From Streptomyces sp. McG3 (lineage in GTDB: Bacteria > Actinomycetota > Actinomycetes > Streptomycetales > Streptomycetaceae): a stretch of 64,000 nt of DNA. The stretch spans positions 29,531 to 93,530 of the forward strand of contig NZ_JAAXYC010000003.1 of NCBI RefSeq assembly GCF_018619185.1. Reading direction: 5' to 3'. The position numbers and the translations under genes are program-made. The notes under the pieces are model-generated. The model was not told the DNA's origin. It searched no databases and saw only the letters and a list, made by a program, of their open reading frames with translations. Positions 38,722 to 48,874 of the stretch are shown piece after piece; position 1 is the stretch's first letter, and each line of letters starts with the position of its first letter.

Positions 38722-40233
38722 GTGGACCTCGCTCTGGCGCCGGAGACCCTGGCGCGATGGCAGTTCGGCATCACCACCGTCTACCACTTCCTCTTCGTCC
38801 CGCTGACGATCTCGCTCGCCGCGCTCACCGCGGGCCTGCAGACCGCCTGGGTGCGGACGGAGAAGGAGAAGTACCTCAGGGCGACCAAGTTCTGGGGCAA
38901 GCTGTTCCTGATCAACATCGCCATGGGCGTCGTGACGGGCATCGTCCAGGAGTTCCAGTTCGGCATGAACTGGTCCGACTACTCGCGCTTCGTCGGTGAC
39001 GTCTTCGGCGCTCCGCTCGCCTTCGAGGCGCTGATCGCCTTCTTCTTCGAGTCCACCTTCATCGGTCTGTGGATCTTCGGCTGGGACAAGCTGCCGAAGA
39101 AGATCCATCTCGCCTGCATCTGGATGGTCTCGATCGGCACGGTCCTCTCCGCCTACTTCATCCTGGCGGCCAACTCCTGGATGCAGCACCCGGTCGGCTA
39201 CCGGATCAACGAGGAGCGCGGCCGCGCCGAGCTCACCGACTTCTGGCGGGTGCTCACCCAGGACACCGCGGTCACCCAGTTCTTCCACACCATCACGGCG
39301 GCGTTCCTGGTCGGCGGGGCCTTCATGGTCGGCATCGCCGCGTTCCACCTGGCGCGCAAGAAGCACATCCCGGTGATGCGCACCTCGCTGCGCCTGGGGC
39401 TGATCACCGTGGTGGCCGCCGGACTGCTCACCGCCGTCAGCGGCGACAGCCTGGCCAAGGTCATGTTCCGCCAGCAGCCGATGAAGATGGCCGCCGCCGA
39501 GGCCCTGTGGGACGGCCAGGAGCGGGCGCCGTTCTCGATCTTCGCGTACGGGGACGTCAGCCAGGGCCACAACTCCGTGGAGATCTCGCTCCCCGGAGTG
39601 CTGTCCTTCCTCTCCAACAACGACCCGAACTCGTACGTCCCCGGCATCAACGACCTCAACAAGGAGGCGCAGGAGAAGTACGGGCCCGGCGACTACCGTC
39701 CCAACATCCCGGTCGCGTTCTGGAGCTTCCGGTGGATGATCGGCTTCGGTATGGCCTCCTTCGGCCTCGGCCTCCTGGGGCTCTGGCTGACCCGGAAGAA
39801 GTTCCTGCTGCCACCGGCGCTGCGGACCGGTGAGGACGAGGTGCCCCATCTGGTCCTCTTCAAGAACAAGGCGCTGAGCCCGAGGCTCACCAAGCTCTAC
39901 TGGGTCGTCGCACTCTGGACGCTGCTCTTCCCGCTGATCGCCAACTCCTGGGGCTGGATCTTCACCGAGATGGGCCGCCAGCCGTGGGTCGTCTACGGGG
40001 TGCTCCAGACCCGTGCGGGGGTCTCCCCCGGTGTCTCGCAGGGCGAGGTCATCACCTCGATGATCGTCTTCACCCTGCTGTACGCGGTGCTCGCCGTGAT
40101 CGAGGTGAAGCTGCTCGTGAAGTACATCAAGGCCGGGCCGCCGGAACTCACCGAAGACGATCTCAACCCGCCCACGAAGATCGGCGGGCACGACGAAGAA
40201 GACGCCGACCGCCCCATGGCCTTCTCGTACTGA
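38722..40233 (+). CDS. cydA: Cytochrome bd oxidase subunit I
   Basis: A 503-residue integral membrane subunit that oxidises quinol and reduces O2 with high affinity. ITTVYHFLFVPLTISLAAL carries His22 (haem ligand), TQFFHTITAAFLVGGAF the second His, and WSFRWMIGFGMASFGLGLLGLWL the Met-containing helix. The loop SFLSNNDPNSYVPGINDLN and DYRPNIPVAFWS is the short quinol-binding loop type. GTG 38722 has AAGGAG upstream; the frame extends to 38683. Cotranscribed with cydB and cydCD under the Rex-type operator. Confidence 0.95.
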   Translation: MDLALAPETLARWQFGITTVYHFLFVPLTISLAALTAGLQTAWVRTEKEKYLRATKFWGKLFLINIAMGVVTGIVQEFQFGMNWSDYSRFVGDVFGAPLAFEALIAFFFESTFIGLWIFGWDKLPKKIHLACIWMVSIGTVLSAYFILAANSWMQHPVGYRINEERGRAELTDFWRVLTQDTAVTQFFHTITAAFLVGGAFMVGIAAFHLARKKHIPVMRTSLRLGLITVVAAGLLTAVSGDSLAKVMFRQQPMKMAAAEALWDGQERAPFSIFAYGDVSQGHNSVEISLPGVLSFLSNNDPNSYVPGINDLNKEAQEKYGPGDYRPNIPVAFWSFRWMIGFGMASFGLGLLGLWLTRKKFLLPPALRTGEDEVPHLVLFKNKALSPRLTKLYWVVALWTLLFPLIANSWGWIFTEMGRQPWVVYGVLQTRAGVSPGVSQGEVITSMIVFTLLYAVLAVIEVKLLVKYIKAGPPELTEDDLNPPTKIGGHDEEDADRPMAFSY

Positions 40234-40249
40234 GTACAGGAGCTGAGAG

Positions 40250-41251
40250 ATGGAACTCCACAACGTCTGGTTCGTGCTCATCGCCGTCCTCTGGACCGGC
40301 TACTTCTTCCTGGAGGGATTCGACTTCGGCATCGGGGTCCTCACCAAGCTGCTGGCCCGCGACCGCAAGGAGCGGCGGGTCCTGATCAACACGATCGGGC
40401 CCGTCTGGGACGGCAACGAGGTCTGGCTGCTCAGCGCCGGCGGCGCGACCTTCGCCGCCTTCCCCGAGTGGTACGCCACCCTGTTCTCCGGCTTCTACCT
40501 GCCGCTGCTGATCATCCTGTTCTGCCTGATCGTGCGCGGCGTCGCCTTCGAGTACCGCGCCAAGCGGCCCGAGGAGCGGTGGCAGACGAACTGGGAGACA
40601 GCGATCTTCTGGACCTCCCTGATTCCCGCGGTGCTGTGGGGCGTGGCGTTCGGGAACATCGTGCGAGGAGTGAAGATCGACGCCGACATGGAGTACGTCG
40701 GCAACTTCTGGGACCTCCTCAACCCGTACGCGATCCTCGGCGGTCTCGCCACCCTCACCCTCTTCACCTTCCACGGGGCGGTGTTCGCCGGCCTCAAGAC
40801 GGCGGGAGACATCCGGGTCCGGGCCCGCGCACTGGCGCTGAAGCTGGGGCCGGTCACCGCGGTGCTCGCGCTGGGCTTCCTGGTCTGGACGCAGGCGGAC
40901 AACGGTGACGCCTGGAGCCTGGGGGCCATGATCGTGGCGGTGGTGGCGCTCCTGGCCGCGATCGGGGCCATCGCCAAGGGCCGCGAGGGCTGGTCGTTCG
41001 CGTTCTCGGGCGTGACGATCGCGGCGGCGGTCGCGATGCTCTTCCTGACGCTCTTCCCGAACGTCATGCCGTCCTCGCTGAACGACGCCTGGAACCTCAC
41101 GGTCACCAACGCCTCGTCCAGCCCGTACACGCTCAAGATCATGACCTGGTGCGCGGGTATCGCCACGCCCATCGTGCTGCTCTACCAGAGCTGGACCTAC
41201 TGGGTCTTCCGCAAGCGCATCGGCACCCAGCACATCGCCGACGCGCACTGA
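40250..41251 (+). CDS. cydB: Cytochrome bd oxidase subunit II
   Basis: A 333-residue membrane protein with about eight helices. HNVWFVLIAVLWTGYFFLEGFDFGIGVL is the typical N-terminus, NTIGPVWDGNEVWLLSAGGATFAAFPEWYA and LFCLIVRGVAFEYRAK follow. It stabilises CydA and the haems. GGAG before the ATG; 16-bp gap after cydA. Confidence 0.95.
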   Translation: MELHNVWFVLIAVLWTGYFFLEGFDFGIGVLTKLLARDRKERRVLINTIGPVWDGNEVWLLSAGGATFAAFPEWYATLFSGFYLPLLIILFCLIVRGVAFEYRAKRPEERWQTNWETAIFWTSLIPAVLWGVAFGNIVRGVKIDADMEYVGNFWDLLNPYAILGGLATLTLFTFHGAVFAGLKTAGDIRVRARALALKLGPVTAVLALGFLVWTQADNGDAWSLGAMIVAVVALLAAIGAIAKGREGWSFAFSGVTIAAAVAMLFLTLFPNVMPSSLNDAWNLTVTNASSSPYTLKIMTWCAGIATPIVLLYQSWTYWVFRKRIGTQHIADAH

Positions 41252-41327
41252 CTCCGGTGAGCTGCCGCGGGCCCGCGCCGCCCGCGCAGCTCACCATCCC
41301 GCAGAGTTCACCGACCCCGCCGGGGGG

Positions 41328-44300
41328 ATGTTTCACGTGAAACCGATCGATCCGCGTCTGCTCCACCACGCACGCGCCACCCGCCTCTTCCTGGCGGCCG
41401 TGGTGGCTCTCGGCCTGGTCGGCGCCCTGCTGGTGATCGCCCAGGCGATGCTCATCGCCGAGATCGTGGTGGGCGGTTTCGAGGGCGGACTCACGGTCAC
41501 CGCGCTGCGCACCCCCCTTCTCCTGCTCGCCGCAGTAGCCCTCGGCCGGGCCTTCGTCGCCTGGCTCACCGAACTGGCGGCCCATCGTGCCAGCGCGGCC
41601 GTCAAGTCCGAACTGCGCGGCCGGCTCCTGGAGCGGGCCGCGCGGCTGGGCCCCGACTGGCTGAGCGGGCAGCGCACCGGTTCGCTCGTCGCGCTGGCGA
41701 CCCGGGGCATCGACGCGCTCGACGACTACTTCGCCCGCTATCTCCCGCAGCTCGGACTCGCCGTCGTGGTGCCCGTGGCGGTGCTCGCCCGGATCGTCAC
41801 CGAGGACTGGGTGTCGGCGGCGATCATCGTCGTCACACTGCCGCTCATCCCGCTCTTCATGATCCTGATCGGCTGGGCCACCCAGTCCCGGATGGACCGT
41901 CAGTGGCAGCTGCTGTCCCGGCTCTCCGGGCACTTCCTGGACGTCGTCGCCGGGCTGCCGACCCTGAAGGTCTTCGGGCGGGCCAAGGCCCAGGCCGAGT
42001 CGATCCGTACCATCACCTCCGACTACCGCCGGGCCACCCTGCGCACCCTGCGGATCGCCTTCCTGTCCTCGTTCGCCCTGGAGCTGCTGGCGACCCTGTC
42101 GGTGGCCCTCGTCGCCGTGACGATCGGCATGCGGCTCGTCCACGGCGAACTCGACCTCTACACCGGTCTGGTGGTCCTGATCCTGGCCCCGGAGGCGTAT
42201 CTGCCGATCCGCCAGGTCGGAGCGCAGTACCACGCGGCGGCCGAGGGCCTGTCGGCCGCAGAGGAGATCTTCACGGTCCTGGAGACCGAACCCCGGGCCT
42301 CGGGCACCGAGGACGTCCCGGACGCGCTGCGCCTGGAACTGGCGGACGTGACCGTACGCCACGAGGGCCGCGCCGAACCCTCGCTGGACGCCGCGTCGCT
42401 CACCGTGGAGCCGGGGGAGACCGTCGCCCTGGTCGGCCCGAGCGGGGTCGGCAAGTCCACCCTGCTGAACGTGCTCCTCGGGTTCGCCGAACCCGACGAG
42501 GGGCATGTCCGGGTCGGCGGCCGGGACCTCGCGGACCTGGACCTCGAACAGTGGCGGAGCCGTATCGCCTGGGTCCCCCAGCGCCCCCACCTCTTCGCGG
42601 ACACCATCGCCGAGAACGTGCGCCTCGCGCGGCCCGACGCCGACGACGAGGCGGTCCTCGCGGCGCTGCGGGACGCGGGCGCGTACGACTTCGTCGCGGC
42701 GCTGCCCGACGGGATGCGGACGGCCCTGGGCGAGGACGGCGCCGGACTCTCCGCAGGCCAGCGCCAGCGCCTCGCCCTCGCCCGGGCGTTCCTCGCCGAC
42801 CGGCCGCTCCTGCTGCTGGACGAGCCGACCGCGAGCCTGGACGGCGAGAGCGAGGCGGGCATCGTCGACGCCGTACGGAGGCTGGCCGCCGGGCGGACCG
42901 TGCTGCTGGTCGTCCACCGCCCGGCCCTGCTGGCGGTCGCCGACCGCGTGGTGACCCTGGAGCCGCGTACCGACGTGCGTACGGAGACGTACGGGGAGCC
43001 CGGCGCGGGCCTCGCGGCCCCGGGCCCCGCCGTCCCGGAGCCTCTCGCCGGCGGCGAACCGCCTACCGCGCGCCCCCTGGATTCCCTCGGCTCCCCCGTC
43101 CCGACGGGGACCCGTCCGGGACGGGTGCTCGCCCGGGTCCGCGAGGCGGCCGGCGCGCAGCGGGGACGACTGACCCTGGCCCTGCTGCTCGGCAGCCTGG
43201 CGGTCGGGTCGGCCGTGGGGCTCATGGCGGTCTCCGGCTGGCTGATCTCCCGCGCCTCCGAAGAGCCGCCGGTCATGTACTTGATGATGGCGGTCACCGC
43301 GACCCGCGCCTTCGGCATCGGCAGGGCGGTCTTCCGCTACGCCGAGCGGCTCGTCTCGCACGACGCCGTCCTGAAGCTCCTCGCCGACCTGCGGGTCTCC
43401 GTCTACCGGGGTCTCGAACGCATCGCCCCCGGGGGCCTGCGTGCCACCAGGCGCGGGGACCTGCTGTCCCGGCTCGTCGCCGATGTGGACGCGCTCCAGG
43501 ACTACTGGCTGCGCTGGCTGCTGCCCGTCGGCACCGCCGTCGTGGTGGGGACCGCGGCCGCCGGATTCACCGGCTGGCTGCTCCCGGAGGCGGGTGTGAT
43601 CCTTGCCGTGGGGCTGCTGGTCGCCGGGGTCGGCGTCCCGATCGTCAGCGGCGCCTGCGCCCGCCGTACGGAGCGTCAGCTCGCACCCGCCCGTGCCGCC
43701 CTGGCCACCCGGGTCACCGACCTCCTGGGCGCCACCGCCGAACTGACCGTCGCGGGCGCGCTGCCCGCCCGGCAGACGCGGCTGCGCGCGGCCGACACGC
43801 TGCTGACCCGGATCGCCTCGCGCGCCGCCGCCGCGACGGCACTGGGCGGCGGGCTGTCCGCCCTGGTCTGCGGGCTCACCGTGGTGGCCGCCGCGACCGT
43901 CGCCGTCCCCGCGGTGCAGGACGGCCGGCTGTCCGGTGTCGCGCTCGCCGTGGTGGTGCTGACCCCGCTCGCCGCCTTCGAGGCCGTCACCGGGCTGCCG
44001 CTCGCCGTGCAGTACCGCCAGCGCGTCGCCCGGAGCGCTGAGCGGGTGTTCGAGGTGCTGGACGCCCCCGTGCCCGTACGGGAGCCCGAGGCTCCCGCCG
44101 AGGAGCCCGCGTCGCCCTTCCCGCTGGAGGCGCGGGGGCTGAGCGCCCGCTACCCGGGGGCCCGGCACGACGCGCTGACCTCGCTCGACCTGACGCTGAC
44201 GCCCGGGCGGCGCATCGCGGTCGTAGGCCCCTCCGGCTCGGGCAAGACGACGCTCGCCCAGGTCCTGCTGCGCTTCCTGGACGCCTCGTCCGGGACGTAC

Positions 44301-44864
44301 CGGCTCGGCGGCGTCGAGGCGTCCGCGCTGGAGTCGGAGACGGTCCGGCGCTCGGTCGGGCTGTGCGCCCAGGACGCGCACGTCTTCGACAGCACGATCC
44401 GCGAGAACCTGCGGCTGGCCCGCCCCGGGGCGACCGACGCCGAACTGCTCGACGCGCTCTCCCGGGCCCGGCTCCTGGACTGGGTGCTGGCCCTGCCGGA
44501 GGAGCTCGACACTCCGGTGGGCGAGCACGGCGCCCGGCTCTCCGGCGGCCAGCGCCAGCGCCTCGCGCTGGCCCGCGCGCTGCTCGCGGGCTTCCCCGTA
44601 CTCGTCCTGGACGAGCCGGCCGAACACCTCGACCTGCCGACCGCCGACGCCCTCACCGCCGACCTGCTGGACGCGACCCGGGGCCGTGCGACGGTACTGA
44701 TCACCCACCGGCTGACCGGCCTCGACACGGTCGACGAGGTGCTGGTGCTGGACGCGGGCCGGGTCGTGCAGCGCGGACCGTACGCCGAACTCGCCGCCGA
44801 GGACGGGCCGCTGCGCCGCATGCTGGAGCGCGAACGGGAGACGGTCGGGGCGGGGGTCCGATAG
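41328..44864 (+). CDS. cydCD: Fused CydD-CydC heterodimeric ABC exporter
   Basis: A 1178-residue fusion of two ABC half-transporters that export thiols and are needed for cytochrome bd assembly. The CydD-like half has six helices (about 20-300), then Walker A ALVGPSGVGKSTLLN (about 364-378), signature LSAGQRQRLALARA and Walker B PLLLLDEPTASLD. The CydC-like half follows from about residue 600, with Walker A VVGPSGSGKTTLAQ near 965, signature LSGGQRQRLALARALL and LVLDEPAEHLD. In S. coelicolor cydCD is likewise fused. ATG 41328 is immediately followed by a parS site, so the protein begins MFHVKP. It ends the cyd operon. Confidence 0.94.
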   Translation: MFHVKPIDPRLLHHARATRLFLAAVVALGLVGALLVIAQAMLIAEIVVGGFEGGLTVTALRTPLLLLAAVALGRAFVAWLTELAAHRASAAVKSELRGRLLERAARLGPDWLSGQRTGSLVALATRGIDALDDYFARYLPQLGLAVVVPVAVLARIVTEDWVSAAIIVVTLPLIPLFMILIGWATQSRMDRQWQLLSRLSGHFLDVVAGLPTLKVFGRAKAQAESIRTITSDYRRATLRTLRIAFLSSFALELLATLSVALVAVTIGMRLVHGELDLYTGLVVLILAPEAYLPIRQVGAQYHAAAEGLSAAEEIFTVLETEPRASGTEDVPDALRLELADVTVRHEGRAEPSLDAASLTVEPGETVALVGPSGVGKSTLLNVLLGFAEPDEGHVRVGGRDLADLDLEQWRSRIAWVPQRPHLFADTIAENVRLARPDADDEAVLAALRDAGAYDFVAALPDGMRTALGEDGAGLSAGQRQRLALARAFLADRPLLLLDEPTASLDGESEAGIVDAVRRLAAGRTVLLVVHRPALLAVADRVVTLEPRTDVRTETYGEPGAGLAAPGPAVPEPLAGGEPPTARPLDSLGSPVPTGTRPGRVLARVREAAGAQRGRLTLALLLGSLAVGSAVGLMAVSGWLISRASEEPPVMYLMMAVTATRAFGIGRAVFRYAERLVSHDAVLKLLADLRVSVYRGLERIAPGGLRATRRGDLLSRLVADVDALQDYWLRWLLPVGTAVVVGTAAAGFTGWLLPEAGVILAVGLLVAGVGVPIVSGACARRTERQLAPARAALATRVTDLLGATAELTVAGALPARQTRLRAADTLLTRIASRAAAATALGGGLSALVCGLTVVAAATVAVPAVQDGRLSGVALAVVVLTPLAAFEAVTGLPLAVQYRQRVARSAERVFEVLDAPVPVREPEAPAEEPASPFPLEARGLSARYPGARHDALTSLDLTLTPGRRIAVVGPSGSGKTTLAQVLLRFLDASSGTYRLGGVEASALESETVRRSVGLCAQDAHVFDSTIRENLRLARPGATDAELLDALSRARLLDWVLALPEELDTPVGEHGARLSGGQRQRLALARALLAGFPVLVLDEPAEHLDLPTADALTADLLDATRGRATVLITHRLTGLDTVDEVLVLDAGRVVQRGPYAELAAEDGPLRRMLERERETVGAGVR
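41330..41343. promoter_or_regulatory. parS: parS site in the cydCD start
   Basis: A perfect GTTTCACGTGAAAC that begins with the G of the cydCD ATG and encodes the residues after the initiator (FHVK). Confidence 0.95.
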
Positions 44865-44966
44865 CGGCGGCCGCACCGGATCCGGGGCCCGGACGACCGG
44901 TGCCCCTTCGCCCGTCGAGCGCATTCTCGACTATCGCCCCCTTTCGGTACTAACTAGGCTCGGTCC

Positions 44967-46673
44967 ATGGCAGAGCCCGACCCGCAGGACTCCCTCGACG
45001 CCGCCACCCGGGCCACCCGCAGCCTCCAGGGTCTGTCCACCGAGCTGACCGCGCGGGTGCCGCAGCTCCTGGAGGCGATGCGTTCCATCGGCGCGGGGCT
45101 GGAGCTGCACTCCACCCTGGACCGGATCTGCGAGACGGCGGCCGAGCTCGCCCACGCCCGGTACGCAGCCATCGGCGTCGTCGACGAGCTGGGCGAAGGA
45201 CTGTCGGACTTCGTCACCCACGGCGTTCCGCAGGAGGTGGCCGAGGCGATCGGGCGACGCCCCGACGGCCACCGGGGTCTGCTCGGCGCGCTGATCCACG
45301 ACCCCGCCCCGGTCCGGCTGGCCGATCTGTCCACCGATCCCCGGGCCGCGGGCTTCCCGCCGGGGCACCCCTCGATGCGGACCTTCCTGGGGGTGCCCAT
45401 CCGGGTCCAGGGGGATGTCTTCGGCAACCTCTACCTGGCCGAGAAGCAGGACGGCGCCGAATTCAGCGACTACGACCTCCACATGGTCCGGGTGCTCGCC
45501 ACGGAGGCCGGGATCGCCATCGGCAACGCCCGGCTGTACGAGGCCGCGCGGCAGCGGGAGCACTGGATCGACGGTTCGGTCGCGGTCACCACGGCCCTCC
45601 TGTCGGGCGGGGACGCCGACGAGGCGCTGTCCGTGGTCGCCGAACAGGCCCGCCGGCTCGCCGACTCCGCCGCCGGGATCGTGCTGCTGCCCGCCGAGGA
45701 CGGCGGCCTGGAGATCGTCGCCGTCTCGTCCGACGACCCCGCGTCCTCGCTCGGCGTGATCATCCCGCCCCGGAGCGCGGTGGTGGCGAAACTTCTGGCG
45801 GGCGAGGCGGTGTTCATCGACGACTCGGCCACCGACAGCCGGATGATCACCAGGCTGGCCGACCGGTTCGGCCCCAGCATGATGCTGCCGCTCCACAGCG
45901 GCGGGCGGGTGCTCGGTGCGCTGGCCACCCCCCGCGCGCGGGGCGCGCGCCCGTTCACGGAGACCGAGCGGACGCTCGCCACCCAGTTCGCCTCCCAGGC
46001 GGCGCTCGCGCTGATGATGGCCGAGGCGCAGCGGGACCGGGAGCGGCTCGCGGTGTACGAGGACCGCGACCGGATCGCCCGCGACCTCCACGACCTGGTC
46101 ATCCAGCGGCTGTTCGCCACCGGAATGATGCTGGAGAGCGCCCAGCGTCGGTCGGTGGTGCCCGAGGTGCGGACCGGCGTCGGCCGGGCCGTGGACGAAC
46201 TGGACGTGACGATCCAGGAGATCCGTACGGCCATCTTCGCGCTCCAGCAGGAACCGGCCGAGGCCCCGTCGGGGCTGCGCACCCGTGTGCTGCGGGAGAT
46301 CAACATGGCGGCCGTCCCGCTCGGCTTCAAGCCCTCGCACCGCTTTCTGGGTCCGGTGGACTCGCTCGTCGGCGAGCTGACCGGCAAGAACCTGGTCGCC
46401 GCGCTGCGCGAGGCCCTCTCCAACGCGTTCCGGCACGCGGGGGCGTCGCTGATCGATGTGGTCGTCGACGCGACGGTGACCCTGCCGGACGGGCGGGCGG
46501 CGGTACGCCTCTCGGTGGCCGACGACGGGGTGGGCATCCCGGAGGGCGGCCGCCGCAGCGGGCTGCGCAACCTGGCCCGCCGGGCCGAGTCCCTGGGCGG
46601 GTCGAGCCGGATCGAACCGGGGATCGGGGAGGGCGGCGGAGGGACGACGGTGGTGTGGGAGGCGCCGCTGTGA
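44967..46673 (+). CDS. DevS/DosT-like GAF sensor histidine kinase
   Basis: A 568-residue kinase: two GAF domains (about 55-205 and 220-360), then a HisKA_3 dimerisation helix with the phosphoacceptor in DRIARDLHDLVIQRLF (His375) and an HATPase_c domain (NAFRHA, DDGVGIP, GLRNLARRAESLGG). The first GAF has GFPPGHPSMRTFLGVPIRVQGDVFGNLYLAEKQ with His134, equivalent to the haem-binding His of mycobacterial DevS/DosT; I infer haem-based O2/NO/CO sensing. No transmembrane helix is visible. There is no adjacent response regulator. It lies 102 bp after cydCD, a fit with hypoxia response. Confidence 0.88.
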   Translation: MAEPDPQDSLDAATRATRSLQGLSTELTARVPQLLEAMRSIGAGLELHSTLDRICETAAELAHARYAAIGVVDELGEGLSDFVTHGVPQEVAEAIGRRPDGHRGLLGALIHDPAPVRLADLSTDPRAAGFPPGHPSMRTFLGVPIRVQGDVFGNLYLAEKQDGAEFSDYDLHMVRVLATEAGIAIGNARLYEAARQREHWIDGSVAVTTALLSGGDADEALSVVAEQARRLADSAAGIVLLPAEDGGLEIVAVSSDDPASSLGVIIPPRSAVVAKLLAGEAVFIDDSATDSRMITRLADRFGPSMMLPLHSGGRVLGALATPRARGARPFTETERTLATQFASQAALALMMAEAQRDRERLAVYEDRDRIARDLHDLVIQRLFATGMMLESAQRRSVVPEVRTGVGRAVDELDVTIQEIRTAIFALQQEPAEAPSGLRTRVLREINMAAVPLGFKPSHRFLGPVDSLVGELTGKNLVAALREALSNAFRHAGASLIDVVVDATVTLPDGRAAVRLSVADDGVGIPEGGRRSGLRNLARRAESLGGSSRIEPGIGEGGGGTTVVWEAPL

Positions 46674-46707
46674 GGGCGGTGCGACGGTGACCCTGCGGGG
46701 GCCGGGC

Positions 46708-46753
46708 GGAACACCGCCTCGCGGGCTCTAGCAGGCCTGCGAGGCGGTGTTCC
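46708..46753. terminator. Bidirectional terminator between kinase and HAD genes
   Basis: A perfect 15-bp stem (GGAACACCGCCTCGC, 46708-46722, with 46739-46753) and a 16-nt loop in a convergent gap. Confidence 0.88.
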
Positions 46754-46793
46754 AGCCTGCCGGTGTGCCTGTGTGCTGTTGTGCCGAAAGGTT

Positions 46794-47651
46794 TCAGCGG
46801 GTCTCTGCGCGGGTGGCGAGGATCCGCTCGATGACGACCGCCACCCCGTCCTCCTCGTTGGTCGCGGTCCGCCCCGAGGCGGCGGCCACCGCGTCCGGGT
46901 GGGCGTTGCCCATCGCGAAGGAGGCGCCGGCCCAGCTGAGCATCTCGATGTCGTTGGGCATGTCGCCGAAGGCGACCACCTCGGCGGGCGAGATGCCGCG
47001 CTCGGCACAACAGGCGGCGAGCGTGGTGGCCTTGGAGACGCCGAGCCCGCTGACCTCCAGGAGCGCGGAGGGGCTGGAGCGGGTGAAGGCGGCCCGGTCG
47101 CCGGCGGCCGTACGGGCCAGGGTGAGGAAGGCGTCGGGGGACAGCTCGGTGTGGTGGGCCAGCAGCTTGATCACCGGCGCGCCGGTGTCCGGGGCGTCCT
47201 CGTGCAGCAGCTTCTCGGCGACGGCCACGGTCGCGCCCGGATCCAGGTGGAAGGGCGGGTAGGCCGGTTCGTAGTTGATGCCGGTGGTCATCTCGACGGC
47301 GAAGGAGGTGCCGGGGGCCCTCTCGCGCAGGGTGCGCACGACGTGCAGGGCGGCTGCGCGCTCCAGCGGCCGTACGGAGAGCAGGTCGCCGTCCGTCCGC
47401 AGGTCGGTGACCACGGCGCCGTTGGCGCAGATCGCCGTACCGTGGCTCTGGACGTGGTCCCGCACGACGTCCATCCAGCGGGCCGGCCTGCCGGTGACGA
47501 AGAAGACCTCGATCCCGGCCTCCTCGGCCGCCGCGAGGGCCGCGAGTGTGCGCGCGGACAGCGTCTTGTCGTCGCGCAGCAGGGTGCCGTCGAGGTCGGT
47601 GGCGATCAGCCGGGTCACGGCGGGAAGAGGCGTATCGGTCACTGAGGTCAC
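46794..47651 (-). CDS. HAD superfamily phosphatase (Cof/YbiV type)
   Basis: A 285-residue HAD hydrolase with a C2B cap. Motif I is [29 protein letters not shown] in SPSALLEVSGLGVSKATTLAA, and [27 protein letters not shown]. It probably dephosphorylates sugar phosphates or cofactors. GTG 47651 is chosen; an alternative is GTG 47642. A paralogue lies at 58989-59804. It is divergent from the LLM gene. Confidence 0.9.
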   Translation of the reverse strand: MTSVTDTPLPAVTRLIATDLDGTLLRDDKTLSARTLAALAAAEEAGIEVFFVTGRPARWMDVVRDHVQSHGTAICANGAVVTDLRTDGDLLSVRPLERAAALHVVRTLRERAPGTSFAVEMTTGINYEPAYPPFHLDPGATVAVAEKLLHEDAPDTGAPVIKLLAHHTELSPDAFLTLARTAAGDRAAFTRSSPSALLEVSGLGVSKATTLAACCAERGISPAEVVAFGDMPNDIEMLSWAGASFAMGNAHPDAVAAASGRTATNEEDGVAVVIERILATRAETR

Positions 47652-47799
47652 CGGGCCATTCTCGCCCACAACGGTGCACGTGCGTGCGGAGGGGCGCACA
47701 TCTGAGTGGGTAGGACGCTGATCTGCGGAAAAGTCCTCTGGCATATGCCAAAGCCATCGGGCCGCCGTCACGCGTGCGTACGGTCGTAGGCTCAGGGGC

Positions 47800-48702
47800 A
47801 TGAGTCCCCGCCTGAGCACCGTGATCCTTCCCGTATATCGCTGGAACGAGGGCGGTCGCGACCGCTGGCAGCGCGCGGAGGAGCTGGGCTTCCACACCGC
47901 CTACACCTACGACCACCTGTCCTGGCGGACCTTCCGGGACGGCCCGTGGTTCGGGGCGCTGCCCACGCTCACCGCCGCGGCGACGGCCACCGAACGCCTG
48001 CGGCTGGGCACCCTCGTGACCTCGCCGAACTTCCGCCACCCGGTCACGCTGGCCAAGGAGCTGATCTCCCTGGACGACATCTCGGGCGGCCGGGTCACCC
48101 TCGGTATCGGCGCCGGGGGCAGCGGCTTCGACGCCACCGCCCTGGGCCAGGACGCCTGGACCCCGCGCGAACGCGCCGACCGCTTCGCCGAGTTCGTCCC
48201 GCTCCTGGACCGGCTGCTCACCGAGGACGCGGTGACCGAGCAGGGGAAGCACTACGCCGCGGAGGAGGCCCGCAACATCCCCGGCTGTGTCCAGCGGCCC
48301 CGGCTGCCCTTCGCGGTCGCCGCGACCGGACCGCGCGGCCTGAAGCTCGCCGCCCGCCACGGGCAGGCCTGGGTCACCACCGGCGACCCCAAGCTCTACG
48401 AGAACGGCACCCCGGAGGAGTCACGGGCCGCGCTGCGGGGGCAGAACGAGAGGCTCACGGCGGCCTGCGCGGAGATCGGCCGGGACGCATCCGAGCTGGA
48501 CCGGATCCTGCTCACCGCCTTCACCCCGGACCGCAACGGCCCGTTGGAGTCCGTGGACGCGTTCGTCGACTTCGCGGGGCGCCACGCGGAGCTGGGCTTC
48601 ACCGAGATCGTCATCCACGCCCCGATCCCGGACTCGGTCTTCGACGTCGACCCGAAGGTCTTCGAGCGCATCGCGACCGAGGCGCCCGCGCAGCTGGCGT
48701 AG
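47800..48702 (+). CDS. LLM class flavin-dependent oxidoreductase
   Basis: A 300-residue luciferase-like TIM-barrel enzyme using F420 or FMN. It begins [37 protein letters not shown] and has [42 protein letters not shown], the typical first half. The cofactor and substrate cannot be fixed. Start ATG after AGGGGC. Confidence 0.9.
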   Translation: MSPRLSTVILPVYRWNEGGRDRWQRAEELGFHTAYTYDHLSWRTFRDGPWFGALPTLTAAATATERLRLGTLVTSPNFRHPVTLAKELISLDDISGGRVTLGIGAGGSGFDATALGQDAWTPRERADRFAEFVPLLDRLLTEDAVTEQGKHYAAEEARNIPGCVQRPRLPFAVAATGPRGLKLAARHGQAWVTTGDPKLYENGTPEESRAALRGQNERLTAACAEIGRDASELDRILLTAFTPDRNGPLESVDAFVDFAGRHAELGFTEIVIHAPIPDSVFDVDPKVFERIATEAPAQLA

Positions 48703-48874
48703 CGGCGGGGGCGAGGAGCGCGGGGTCTGCCTCCTACGGGGAGCGTGGGGATCGGACCGGTCGTGACGGTCCCGGACCTTGGAGGGAAGCGGCGTTGCCC
48801 CCGGCTCTGCCCCGGCAGCGCTTTCCGGCGTCGCGCCGTGCCCTGATCATGGTGGTCGGCAGAGGAGGGGCCGT

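Noticed and set aside
41139..44924. A 1261-residue antisense frame across cydCD
   Set aside because: Its composition (Gly/Asp/Gln/Arg/His) is typical of antisense GC-rich frames, and the sense strand encodes a full ABC fusion.
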